Below, one piece after another: positions 27,569 to 36,240 of a stretch of DNA of 64,000 nucleotides (position 1 is its first letter; each line of letters begins with the position of its first letter). The stretch spans positions 27,906 through 91,905 of the forward strand of contig JAVBIX010000054.1 in the NCBI GenBank assembly GCA_030756895.1. Reading direction: 5' to 3'. Source of the DNA: Synechococcus sp. SP2 MAG (GTDB lineage Bacteria; Cyanobacteriota; Cyanobacteriia; PCC-6307; Cyanobiaceae). The translations under genes were made by a program, and so were the position numbers. The notes below the pieces were generated by a model, which ran no database searches, was not told the origin of the DNA, and was given only the letters and a program-made list of their open reading frames with translations.

Positions 27569-28516
27569 GTGCAGGTCACCTTTCTTGGAACCAGTTCAGG
27601 CGTGCCCACCCGTGGTCGCAATGTTTCTTCTGTGGCGCTGCGTTTGCCACAGCGGTCGGAGCTGTGGCTGTTCGACTGCGGAGAAGGGACCCAACATCAA
27701 TTTTTACGCTGCGACTTGCGCCTTTCCCAACTGAGAAGGGTGTTCATCACCCACATGCATGGTGACCATGTCTTTGGCCTGCCCGGGCTGTTGGCGAGTT
27801 TGGGGCTAGGCGGCACAAGCAATGGGGTAGACCTCTACGGCCCTGACCCCTTGGATGCGTATCTCCAAGGGGTTTTGCGTACGAGTTCGACCCGCATCGG
27901 CTATCCGCTTGCGATCCATCGCGTGCGCGAAGCAGCCGAACAGAACACCGTTGTGTTCGAAGACGACGATCTGATTGTGACCGCGGCCCCCCTCAACCAT
28001 CGCGTTCCGGCCTACGCCTATCGAGCGGAACAAAAACCGAGAGCAGGTCGCTTTGACATCGACAAGGCCCGAGAGCTGAAGATCCCACCAGGACCTGTCT
28101 ATGCAGCTCTGAAGCGCGGCGAATCGGTCACGCTCGAAGACGGTCGCACCATCGATGGCCGGACCTTATGCGGGCCAGAACAACCTGGGGTGAGCGTTGT
28201 GTACTGCACCGATACCGTCTTCTGCGAAGCAGCGGTGCAGTTGGCTCAGGGAGCCGACCTGCTGATCCATGAATCGACCTTCTCCCATGCGGAAGCCGAC
28301 ATGGCTTTCAAGAGGCAACACTCCACAAGCACTATGGCGGCACAGACCGCTGCGGAGGCCGGCGTCAAGCAGTTAGCACTGACCCACCTCAGCCCTCGCT
28401 ACGCCCCTGGAAACGCAGTCACCGCCGACGATTTAGTCGCCGAGGCCCGTACCATTTTTCCGAATACGTTTTTGGCTAAGGATTTCCTCAACGTGGACGT
28501 GAATCCCTCTTCATGA
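27569..28516 (+). CDS. rnz: Ribonuclease Z (tRNA 3' endonuclease)
   Basis: 315 residues, metallo-beta-lactamase fold. [19 protein letters not shown], the zinc motif [35 protein letters not shown] and [12 protein letters not shown] are all RNase Z signatures. It matures tRNA 3' ends by cutting after the discriminator base, which fits the tRNA-Val gene here lacking an encoded CCA. Divergent from the SpoIID-like gene. Confidence 0.96.
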   Translation: MQVTFLGTSSGVPTRGRNVSSVALRLPQRSELWLFDCGEGTQHQFLRCDLRLSQLRRVFITHMHGDHVFGLPGLLASLGLGGTSNGVDLYGPDPLDAYLQGVLRTSSTRIGYPLAIHRVREAAEQNTVVFEDDDLIVTAAPLNHRVPAYAYRAEQKPRAGRFDIDKARELKIPPGPVYAALKRGESVTLEDGRTIDGRTLCGPEQPGVSVVYCTDTVFCEAAVQLAQGADLLIHESTFSHAEADMAFKRQHSTSTMAAQTAAEAGVKQLALTHLSPRYAPGNAVTADDLVAEARTIFPNTFLAKDFLNVDVNPSS

Positions 28517-28629
28517 GGGGCACGTGCTGCAACAGTTCGTGATCACTAGGCCCTCTAGGGGCTCATCCGCCTCCCACCCCGTGATACAAGGACTTGGTGC
28601 GCTGTCTACGTCAGTCTCTGACATCTTTC

Positions 28630-29142
28630 ATGGCCTCTTTTTTCTCCACATTGCGTCGATCCTTGAATCGACTGCTGATCGCACTGCCAGTGCTACTTGG
28701 GCTGTTGATCAGTGCCCCCGCCCAGGCCGCCCAGTGGGATGCCGAGACCCTCACGGTGCCAGCTGACGGCGATGGCGCCCTGGTCACCTTCAGTGAGCAG
28801 GAAATCAAGACAGGACGGAAGGTGTTCAACGTGAGCTGCGGCACCTGCCACGCAGGCGGCATCACCAAAACCAACCAGAATGTTGGCCTGGATACTGAAA
28901 CGCTTGCGCTGGCCACTCCGGTCCGTGACAACGTTGCGGCACTCGTGGATTACATCCAAGACCCCACGTCTTATGACGGGGAATACAGCATCGCCGATCT
29001 ACATCCCAGCATGCGCAGTCGCGATCTTTATCCCGCGATGCGTGATCTCACCGATGAAGATCTTCGCCTGATGTCTGGGTACATCCTGGTGGCTCCCAAA
29101 GTCTTAGGTGTCGAATGGGGCGGTGGAAAAATCTACTTCTGA
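28630..29142 (+). CDS. psbV: Photosystem II cytochrome c550
   Basis: 170 residues. A signal peptide with an Arg-containing N-region (LRRSLNRLLIALPVLLGLLI) is cleaved after AQA, and the mature protein starts AQWDAETLTVP. The haem motif is CGTCH, and WGGGKIYF ends the protein, as in PsbV. It sits on the lumenal side of photosystem II and stabilises the oxygen-evolving cluster. The frame extends upstream to 28594, but the ATG at 28630 gives the family length. A strong terminator follows. Confidence 0.96.
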   Translation: MASFFSTLRRSLNRLLIALPVLLGLLISAPAQAAQWDAETLTVPADGDGALVTFSEQEIKTGRKVFNVSCGTCHAGGITKTNQNVGLDTETLALATPVRDNVAALVDYIQDPTSYDGEYSIADLHPSMRSRDLYPAMRDLTDEDLRLMSGYILVAPKVLGVEWGGGKIYF

Positions 29143-29180
29143 TCCTTTGATTAGATAATCACTTCACGCAAAGTGCAAAT

Positions 29181-29217
29181 AAAGGGCCTCAGGCAATACT
29201 GGGGCCCTTTATTTTTG
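29181..29217 (+). terminator. Intrinsic terminator of psbV
   Basis: AAAGGGCCTCAG pairs with CTGGGGCCCTTT (one G-U pair) around GCAATA, then ATTTTTG. Strong and well placed 38 bases after the stop. Confidence 0.92.
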
Positions 29218-29446
29218 CGTAGAAGGCGTATCAGTCCCAGCGATGAAACGTGCCGAGAGACGAAGGCTAAATCCCCTTAAGACGAGAGTCAGCAAAGACC
29301 GAAGAAACAACACAACAAACGTCTATTAACTTAATTTAAATAAGATGATGGCACCTTGCGAAACAAAAAATTTCGAACATGCCTTCTAATATTTTCAATC
29401 AATTCAAGATATATTTTACTGAAATAAATCCGGAGTCTCTTCAACA

Positions 29447-30352
29447 ATGCTCTCCTCTATATCAGTCATCACAAGCTTTGGCGGCGAACGCGAAGCCAAA
29501 CCCTCTACGTCATACAAGAGTGCACAGAATAAATCTTCTCAGCTTGCAGCGCTATGCAATAGCGAGTTCAAGCGAAGACAATGCGAGGGAATGAAAATAG
29601 CCATAGGTCCTCGCCTTCATGATCAATGCGAGAGAAAAGTCACTTTCGAGGAATATCCAGATATATCGTCGGAGGCACTAGAGAGGGCCCTAAGCAGTGC
29701 CTATAAGCACGTCTACGGGAATGCACATGTGATGGATAGTGAGAGGTCTACTTCTCTTGAAGCACAATTAAAAGATGGGCGAATTTCAATTCAAGATTTC
29801 GTACGAGGACTCGCAAAATCTGATTTCTATAAGAAAAATTTTTATGATAAATGTTCTCCAGAAAGAACCATTGAGCTTGATTTTAAACATATTTTAGGGA
29901 GGACACCTCATGATCAAGGCGAGATCACAAAATACATTGAGATCCAAGCATTAAATGGGCATCATGCTGTAATTGATTCAATGGTGGACTCAGCTGAATA
30001 TTCAGAAACATTCGGACGATATACAGTTCCTTTCATGCGGTCTTGGCTTTCCCAAGCAGGATCAGCTCAATCAGCATTCAATAGAACGGCTGCGATTTGC
30101 CTTGGATATGCATATAGCGACAAAGCTATCGGAATCAACTCAAAGCTAAGTCAAGGATTAAAAACAGGCCAAGCAGACAGGATTGTCTTCCCGCATGCAT
30201 CAAAACTGAATTTCTCAGGAGTAAACCTGATCCTGAAAAAGGGAAAGCCCGCATCATGGATCAGGAAATCAGCAACTGTTCTAACAATCGCCGGCACAAT
30301 CGAAGTAACCCGAATCATTCTCACAATTGCATATAGCGCCTTGGCTTCTTGA
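29447..30352 (+). CDS. Phycobilisome linker (PF00427 domain) with C-terminal membrane helix, CpcL-like
   Basis: 301 residues. The middle (about residues 74-200) is a phycobilisome linker domain: LEAQLKDGRISIQDFVRGLA, KSDFYKKNF, FKHILGRTPHDQGEITKYI and SAEYSETFGRYTVPFMRSW. The C-terminus is a hydrophobic helix (about 275-299, SATVLTIAGTIEVTRIILTI). Linker plus membrane anchor is the plan of CpcL (CpcG2), which tethers rod-only phycobilisomes to photosystem I. That role is inferred here. The gene is alone, AT-rich and far from other phycobilisome genes. The ATG at 29447 has GGAG about ten bases before it. Confidence 0.75.
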   Translation: MLSSISVITSFGGEREAKPSTSYKSAQNKSSQLAALCNSEFKRRQCEGMKIAIGPRLHDQCERKVTFEEYPDISSEALERALSSAYKHVYGNAHVMDSERSTSLEAQLKDGRISIQDFVRGLAKSDFYKKNFYDKCSPERTIELDFKHILGRTPHDQGEITKYIEIQALNGHHAVIDSMVDSAEYSETFGRYTVPFMRSWLSQAGSAQSAFNRTAAICLGYAYSDKAIGINSKLSQGLKTGQADRIVFPHASKLNFSGVNLILKKGKPASWIRKSATVLTIAGTIEVTRIILTIAYSALAS

Positions 30353-30448
30353 CGAAGCCATTCAGACCAACACATCCTGCCCAAAAAATCAGGATACGTT
30401 CGTCTCCAGGCAAGAACATCTCTCGACCAAAAAGGGGAGAGGCATGAA

Positions 30449-30486
30449 ATGCTTAGACCTAATAATATATTATTAGGTCTAAGCAT
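30449..30486. repeat. Perfect 38-bp palindrome
   Basis: The 19-base half ATGCTTAGACCTAATAATA is followed directly by its exact reverse complement with no spacer. It lies between the linker gene and the DUF1330 gene. It could extrude a cruciform or fold as a hairpin in RNA, but no T-run follows. The perfect identity suggests recent origin or selection. Confidence 0.9.
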
Positions 30487-30555
30487 AGTGCTCAGCTCCG
30501 CAAGGTACGCCTATAGGAACTGAGCAGCAATCATGCTGTTCTAAGCTTTAAATTC

Positions 30556-30849
30556 ATGACAAAAGGCTATTGGGTTGTGACTGGCAATATTCACACCCCC
30601 TTAGGAATGGTTCCTTACATCAACAAATTCATGGCTTGGCTTCCAACAGTCGGAGCACGTTTACTGATACGTGACCTGCAAGGTGATATACGGGAAGGAA
30701 GTCCTGGTTCAGTCAATATTATTGTTGAATTTGATTCAAAAGAGAAAGCGGTCACTGCGTACGAATCAACAGAATACCAAGAATTAATAAACCTCAGGCT
30801 TCAGCATTCAGACCTCAGCCTCACCATAACAGAAGAATTAATCAACTAA
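30556..30849 (+). CDS. DUF1330-type dimeric alpha/beta-barrel protein
   Basis: 97 residues: KGYWVVTGNIHTPLGMVPYI, a central RDLQGDIREGSPGSVNIIVE and EFDSKEKAVTAYESTEYQEL match DUF1330, a small ferredoxin-like fold with the conserved YxxxAYxxxxY-like end. Function unknown. Its AT-rich codon use matches the linker gene beside it. Confidence 0.75.
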   Translation: MTKGYWVVTGNIHTPLGMVPYINKFMAWLPTVGARLLIRDLQGDIREGSPGSVNIIVEFDSKEKAVTAYESTEYQELINLRLQHSDLSLTITEELIN

Positions 30850-31134
30850 AATACCAACAGAGAATCATTCTGCAAACAAAGCCTGGCTTCTAGTATTTAC
30901 TTTAAAGCAAATTTTCTTGCAACCACTATGCCTCCAAAAAACTACCTACTTTGCCACAAGTTAGTGCAACTTGACAACATTTTGAATGGTCAATTCTTCG
31001 CCTCTTGAAGAATGTCACCTCTGCCAATGCTAGAAAAAATGAATAGTCCAGGCAGATCACAAACAAGACAAAGTAAAACTGATCTCTCCCAATAAGATCG
31101 ATCTGAGGGAGTAAGCCGGCCTATCAGAACACTT

Positions 31135-31554
31135 TCATCGCTTGTCTTCAATAAATGACACCGAAGGCGTGTGATTCAAAGCAACCATTGATTTCGGTTG
31201 GCGGCTGTACCACCATTCCTGCAACTCAGGCGTCAAACGCATCGAAAAAAGCGTTAAGAGCGTGACCGTAGGGCGAGAACCAGGCTGGAGCAGCTCAACG
31301 GAATACGAAGGACAGCGCCTAGAAGCCAGATCTGGCACAAACCGGCGACCCACCCGGCGCCAACTCGGCTCCTTGCTACGCCAAGCCAAACGACAGCATG
31401 GCCAGGGCAGCTCCTCACGGTCAAACAAACGGCAACAAGGCCCAATCACCCGAAAGCTGTACTGTCCGCCTGGACTGGCATGCACCGATCCATGCTCCAG
31501 CAATACCTGAACATCAGAACGCAGGGCAGGAACAGGTGTCACGGTGACGATCAA
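31135..31554 (-). CDS. Conserved-looking hypothetical protein, Cys/Arg-rich
   Basis: 139 residues. The N-terminal part VTPVPALRSDVQVLLEHGSV leads into a Cys/Arg-rich middle (IGPCCRLFDREELPWPCCRL, SRRCPSYSVELLQPGSRPT), with LQEWWYSRQPK near the end. No domain is recognised. Core-like composition and the lack of a better frame on the other strand support it. It is the gene after petF on the same strand, beyond the petF terminator. Confidence 0.6.
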   Translation of the reverse strand: MIVTVTPVPALRSDVQVLLEHGSVHASPGGQYSFRVIGPCCRLFDREELPWPCCRLAWRSKEPSWRRVGRRFVPDLASRRCPSYSVELLQPGSRPTVTLLTLFSMRLTPELQEWWYSRQPKSMVALNHTPSVSFIEDKR

Positions 31555-31577
31555 GCACTTAAGAGTGTCATCACATT

Positions 31578-31600
31578 AAAAAGCCACCCGTAAGGGTGGC
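31578..31600 (-). terminator. Intrinsic terminator of petF
   Basis: On the minus strand GCCACCC-TTAC-GGGTGGC is followed by TTTTT. It lies 45 bases past the petF stop. Confidence 0.9.
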
Positions 31601-31644
31601 AGAACGATCGCTTGGGTTGCGACCTCAGCTCGAGGCTGAAGGGC

Positions 31645-31944
31645 TCAATACAGCTCTTCTTCAGCGTGAGTTTTGATGGTGCAATCTGAGGTGGGGTAAG
31701 CCACACAGGTCAGAACGAAACCAGCTTCGATCTGGTCGTCGTCAAGGAAGCTCTGGTCGGACTGATCAACGGTACCGGCAGTGATTTTGCCTGCGCAAGT
31801 GGAACAAGCGCCTGCACGGCAGGAATAGGGAAGATCGATGCCTTGCTCTTCAGCAGCATCAAGGATGTACTGATCGTCAGGAACTTCGATGGTCTTGTTG
31901 AGGCCTTCGCTTTCGCTGACCAGGGTGACCTTATAAGAAGCCAT
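31645..31944 (-). CDS. petF: Plant-type [2Fe-2S] ferredoxin
   Basis: 99 residues starting [20 protein letters not shown]. The cluster ligands are in [12 protein letters not shown] plus LTCVAYP, the standard Cys-x4-Cys-x2-Cys...Cys arrangement. It carries electrons from photosystem I to FNR, thioredoxin reductase and assimilation enzymes. The frame is open to 32061, but the family start is the ATG at 31944. It partners functionally with the ftrV gene at 43.6 kb. Confidence 0.96.
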   Translation of the reverse strand: MASYKVTLVSESEGLNKTIEVPDDQYILDAAEEQGIDLPYSCRAGACSTCAGKITAGTVDQSDQSFLDDDQIEAGFVLTCVAYPTSDCTIKTHAEEELY

Positions 31945-32085
31945 GGATGGATGTAATGCGCAGAGATCGAATCGATCTGAACCTGCTGGACGGAACCCTT
32001 CTACATCGGACAGACGCCTTGATACGGGATTCATCAGGGTTTTCTGGTCAAGCCCAATCAAAGAAGGGGCATTAATAAGAAGGGC

Positions 32086-32982
32086 TTATCGAAAAATGCG
32101 CTTAATTTCGAGCAGACCCCAGCGACCTTGTTCCCCGATTGGCCTTGCCTGCCAGCCATATTCAGCCAAGACCTCCATCAGCCGAGGCGCCTGATCCACC
32201 AAAAGACCACTCAGAAGTCCGCGACCTGTGGACTTCAGCACAGAAGCGAACTGCGGGGCTAGAGCTTCGATCACCGGAGCCAGGATGTTGCATAGGAGCA
32301 AATCCGCTTCCTCTCCGTTCAACAAGGTTGCAAGCGTGTCGATCGATCCATGGCCAACGCGAAGTTGCTCGGCCTTCAAACCGTTAAGAGCAGCGTTATC
32401 TGTCGTCGCACGAACCGCCAATGAGTCGGTATCGGCAGCCAATACTTCACTGGCACCAAGGGCCAAAGAAGCCAAGCCCAAGACCCCACTCCCGCAGCCC
32501 AAATCGGCTACCCGCTGATCGTGTGGAGGCATCTCTTCCAGAGCTTCCAGACAGAGGCGAGTGGTGGGATGACTACCGGTCCCAAAAGCACTTCCCGGGT
32601 CCATCTTCAAAACCAAGCGGTTGGCGTGCTCCTCAGGGACCTCCAGCCATGCCGGAAGGATCAACAAGCGCTGACCCACGGGATCTGGTTGCCAGTGCTT
32701 TTTCCAACTAAGACTCCAGTCTTCATCAGCCAACTCCTCCCACAGCGGTTCTGCCAAGGCAAGTCCAAACGTGTCCGCCATCGGGCGAAGGCTGTTCAGC
32801 AACTGATCCCGTTGATCCTGCGGCCACTCCCACGCTGGAAGCCATGCCAGCAACGTGCGCTGATCCGGCGACTCTGGGGCATGTTGAACAGCCAAGCGAT
32901 GCAGCCCTAGAGACTCCAACTTCCAGAGAAGGGACTCCTCAAGGACAGGTGGCAGAGGCAAGGAGAGACGCCACCACATCAC
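32086..32982 (-). CDS. prmA: Ribosomal protein L11 methyltransferase
   Basis: 298 residues. The SAM motif RVADLGCGSGVLGLASLALG and the substrate-proximal LLCNILAPVIEALAPQ are PrmA features; LKMDPGSAFGTGSHPTTRLC is diagnostic. It trimethylates L11. Its ATG overlaps the serA stop by four bases. Confidence 0.95.
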   Translation of the reverse strand: MMWWRLSLPLPPVLEESLLWKLESLGLHRLAVQHAPESPDQRTLLAWLPAWEWPQDQRDQLLNSLRPMADTFGLALAEPLWEELADEDWSLSWKKHWQPDPVGQRLLILPAWLEVPEEHANRLVLKMDPGSAFGTGSHPTTRLCLEALEEMPPHDQRVADLGCGSGVLGLASLALGASEVLAADTDSLAVRATTDNAALNGLKAEQLRVGHGSIDTLATLLNGEEADLLLCNILAPVIEALAPQFASVLKSTGRGLLSGLLVDQAPRLMEVLAEYGWQARPIGEQGRWGLLEIKRIFR

Positions 32983-34565
32983 AAGGTGACGGGGTGGGCT
33001 TCCTGAATGCCGTTAATGCTGTGAATGGTGGTCAGCAAAGCGGGAGGGATCGGGTCATCAATACTGAGCACCATCACGGCATCACCACGGACGATGCGAC
33101 GCCCCACCTGCATTGATGCGATGTTGACATTGTGCTCTCCGAGAAGAGAGCCAAGGTGGCCAATGATGCCTGGCATGTCGCGGTGCCTGGTGAACAGCAT
33201 GTGACGGCTGGGCGGCACATTCACCGGAAACTCATCAATACTGGTGACGCGCAAATCACCGTCTGCGAAAACCGCACCGGTCACGCTGTGACCTCCCTGA
33301 CCACCGCGAGTGGTGAGCTGCAGCGATCCACCTGCAAAATCGCGACTGGCATCGTCTTTGATTTCCAGCACATGAATGCCACGGCCCTTGGCCTCGAGCG
33401 ATGCATTCACGTAGTTGATTCGATCTCCCAGTGCAGTGCTGAGCAAGCCCTTAAGAGCAGCCACCACAAGAGGTTGAGAGGGGTGGCTGGCGAATTCACC
33501 TTGCAAGCGCACCTCCAACTCCTGAATCTGACCACCACTGAGTTGGCTCACCAGCAAACCGAGGGTTTCCGCCAGCTGGAGATGGGGCTTGAGTCGCTCC
33601 ATGATCTCGGCACTGAGCCCTGGAATATTCACGGCGCTGCGGGCAGGCAGCCCCAGCAACACATCGCGAATTTGTTCGGCGACATCAACCGCCACATTTT
33701 CTTGAGCCTCTTCCGTTGATGCTCCGAGATGAGGGGTCAAAACAAGTCCTCGCTCCACGGCGCGCAGAGGGGAGTCCTTCGCCAGAGGTTCCGACGCAAA
33801 CACATCCAGGCCGGCCCCAGCGATCACCCCGGATTCAATCGCTTCCGCGATCGCAGGCTCATCAACAATTCCACCGCGTGCACAGTTCACAATCCGTGCC
33901 GTACTTTTCATCGTGCGCAACAGCTCGGCATTCACCAGATTTTCCGTATCAGGTGTGCGGGGAATGTGCAGGGTGATGTAATCGGACTGCTGGAACAGGG
34001 CTTCGAGAGTGGTGAGCCGCACCTGCATCTGCTGGGCGCGTTCTGCAGAGATGAACGGATCAAACGCGATCACATCCATGCCCATCGCTTTCGCAACGCG
34101 AGCGACATGAGAGCCAATTTTGCCTAACCCCACCACGCCGAGAATTTTTTTATAAAGCTCATTTCCCACATATTTTTTGCGATCCCACGCCCCAGACCGC
34201 ATCGAACCATGGGCTTGCGGCACGTGACGAGACACCGACAGCAACATCGCAAGCGCATGCTCTGCCGCTGCGATCGTGTTGCCCTCGGGTGAGTTCACCA
34301 CCAACACCCCGCGTTGAGTAGCCGCAGGTACATCCACGTTGTCGACACCCACACCGGCACGGCCGATGATCCGCAACCGATCAGCGGCCTCAATCACATC
34401 GGCTGTGACCTGGGTCCCAGAACGGATCATTAGGGCGTCGTACTCACCAATGATCGATTTGAGTTCTTCCGGAGACAACCCAATGCGCTCATCGACTTGA
34501 GCCACTTGGCCAAGGATGTCGAGCCCCGCCTGATCAATGGGGTCTGAAACAAGAACTTTTGTCAT
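32979..34565 (-). CDS. serA: D-3-phosphoglycerate dehydrogenase
   Basis: 528 residues, the long form with an intervening domain and a C-terminal ACT domain (HRDMPGIIGHLGSLLGEHNV). The NAD motif is LGVVGLGKIGSHVARVAKAM; catalytic Arg, Glu and His are in NCARGGIVDEPAI, GAGLDVFASEPL and PHLGASTEEAQ. It begins serine synthesis by oxidising 3-phosphoglycerate. I take ATG 34565 (MTKVLVSDPID). Coupled with prmA. Confidence 0.96.
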   Translation of the reverse strand: MTKVLVSDPIDQAGLDILGQVAQVDERIGLSPEELKSIIGEYDALMIRSGTQVTADVIEAADRLRIIGRAGVGVDNVDVPAATQRGVLVVNSPEGNTIAAAEHALAMLLSVSRHVPQAHGSMRSGAWDRKKYVGNELYKKILGVVGLGKIGSHVARVAKAMGMDVIAFDPFISAERAQQMQVRLTTLEALFQQSDYITLHIPRTPDTENLVNAELLRTMKSTARIVNCARGGIVDEPAIAEAIESGVIAGAGLDVFASEPLAKDSPLRAVERGLVLTPHLGASTEEAQENVAVDVAEQIRDVLLGLPARSAVNIPGLSAEIMERLKPHLQLAETLGLLVSQLSGGQIQELEVRLQGEFASHPSQPLVVAALKGLLSTALGDRINYVNASLEAKGRGIHVLEIKDDASRDFAGGSLQLTTRGGQGGHSVTGAVFADGDLRVTSIDEFPVNVPPSRHMLFTRHRDMPGIIGHLGSLLGEHNVNIASMQVGRRIVRGDAVMVLSIDDPIPPALLTTIHSINGIQEAHPVTL

Positions 34566-34711
34566 CCAGCGGCGGGAGAGAGCCACCATTGACTGTAGAG
34601 AGCAGCCCGAAGATTCTCCTCAAAGTGTCTTCCAGCCCAAACAGTTCCAAGAGAATCAGCTCCAAGGGCAACAGTTCCGAGAGAGAATGATGATTCGGCT
34701 GCTGTTTTTTC

Positions 34712-35269
34712 ATGCCCGTTTGCGTTCTGGTTCTCAATGAGCGCATTGCTGCCGACCGTCTTCGCCTCTCACTCCAAGACTTAGGCACGCCATTGCTTCG
34801 CGTCGCCCTCGTCGCCCCCGCCCCTGTGGAAGGGGCCAAACCACAGGAAGAAGAATCCGTCTCTGATGCTGATTTGCCCGCTGAGGCGATGGATGATATC
34901 GACCTGCTCAACCCCAGCCTGGCGCGCCGTCGACGTCAGAAGTCAATGGCGCGCTGGTTGATGCCCTTCGGTTTTTTTGCTGGCTGCACCTTTACCCAGA
35001 TCACCACGCTCGACACTTTTGCAAGCTTTGGTCCCTGGGGAGCAGCCTTTATTGGAGGATTGCTGGGCATGGGTTCAGGCCTCATGGGCAGCTATGCAGC
35101 CGCCGCCAGCGTGCCGTCTGAAAACGAGGATGGTGTCAGGATCCTGCGCAATCGAAACCTTGAAGGCTGCTGGCTACTGCTCTTGGAAACGAGGCCCGGG
35201 ATGGAGTTGCCTTGGCAAACCGTTCAAAAGGCACGTCCCCAGCAAGTGGTTCGCCTCAGCGAACTGTGA
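34712..35269 (+). CDS. Conserved membrane protein of unknown function
   Basis: 185 residues. A short N-terminal domain (PVCVLVLNERIAADRLRLSL), an acidic middle and a Arg-rich turn (SLARRRRQKSMARWLMP) precede hydrophobic segments (FGFFAGCTFTQITTLDTF; WGAAFIGGLLGMGSGLMGSY, Gly-zipper-like). The C-terminal domain is soluble. Family not recognised beyond cyanobacterial. Its stop overlaps the GTG start of the S4-domain gene, so they are coupled. Confidence 0.75.
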   Translation: MPVCVLVLNERIAADRLRLSLQDLGTPLLRVALVAPAPVEGAKPQEEESVSDADLPAEAMDDIDLLNPSLARRRRQKSMARWLMPFGFFAGCTFTQITTLDTFASFGPWGAAFIGGLLGMGSGLMGSYAAAASVPSENEDGVRILRNRNLEGCWLLLLETRPGMELPWQTVQKARPQQVVRLSEL

Positions 35270-36045
35270 GCCTTCCTCGCGAGGCGCTGCTTCGGTCCTG
35301 CAGACATCCCATAACGATGGGCGCCTTGATCGACCTTGCGGAAGACGTTCTGCGGACCCGGCAACCGCGATGGAGTCCCTTTCTCTCAGCCTTGATGCTG
35401 GAAGATGCCAACCAACTTGAGTCACTGGCAGAACTAAAGATCAGCCGAGATGGCGGCTACCCAGGAGCAGAGCGCAAACGGTTGCTGATCCAGCACGCAA
35501 CCTCCTTAGATCCTGAGCCCCCTTGCCCTCTAGTTGGTCTCAATGTGGAAGGCAACTTCCTGTTCGATCCAACCTCACCCGACGAGATGCGTCTGGCCCT
35601 CCAAAGCATCGGGATCGATGACGAGTCCCTCGGCGATCTATGGATTCGTGGAGACAGAGGTGCCCAGGCCATTTGCACACCGGAAGCCGCGGCCCTGCTG
35701 CAGGGACAACGAGGCAGTCTTCGCGATGTGATCATCGCCTGCGAATCCTTGCCACTCGAGGCACTGCAATGGCCTGTTCAGAGAGTCGCTCGCCGGTTGA
35801 GCAGCGTTGAAGCCTCATGCCGTCTTGATGCCATTGCCTCTGCAGGCTTTGGCATCTCCCGATCCAAAGTCGTCAAACAAATCAAAGAAGGGCGCTTGCG
35901 GCTCAACTGGGAACCCGTGCGGCTAGCCAGTCGCGATTTAAAAATTGGAGACCGCCTGCAACTTCAAGAGAGAGGCAGCATCGAGGTCCTGAACATCGAA
36001 CGTACGAAACGCGAGCGGTGGCGTGTTGAGATCCTCCGCCAGTGA
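35266..36045 (+). CDS. S4-domain RNA-binding protein (photosystem II S4 / YlmH type)
   Basis: 259 residues from the GTG at 35266, which overlaps the previous stop (GTGA). The N-terminal part (LAELKISRDGGYPGAERKRL) and LWIRGDRGAQAICTPEAA match the YlmH-like cyanobacterial family. The C-terminal S4 domain is DAIASAGFGISRSKVVKQIK then EGRLRLNWEPV. Probably binds rRNA or mRNA; a link to photosystem II synthesis is only implied by the family name. An upstream ATG at 35212 would overlap by 58 bases. Confidence 0.85.
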   Translation: MSLPREALLRSCRHPITMGALIDLAEDVLRTRQPRWSPFLSALMLEDANQLESLAELKISRDGGYPGAERKRLLIQHATSLDPEPPCPLVGLNVEGNFLFDPTSPDEMRLALQSIGIDDESLGDLWIRGDRGAQAICTPEAAALLQGQRGSLRDVIIACESLPLEALQWPVQRVARRLSSVEASCRLDAIASAGFGISRSKVVKQIKEGRLRLNWEPVRLASRDLKIGDRLQLQERGSIEVLNIERTKRERWRVEILRQ

Positions 36046-36141
36046 GAGGAGTGGATTAAAACGGCACTCCAACTGCTAACTTCAGTCTCTGGTTGACCCA
36101 TTCATCAACCACCCATCTCAACAGACAAACTTGAGAACTGG

Positions 36142-36213
<72 letters not shown>

Positions 36214-36240
36214 CTTCCCTTTAGGGACAGGAGTTGGACA

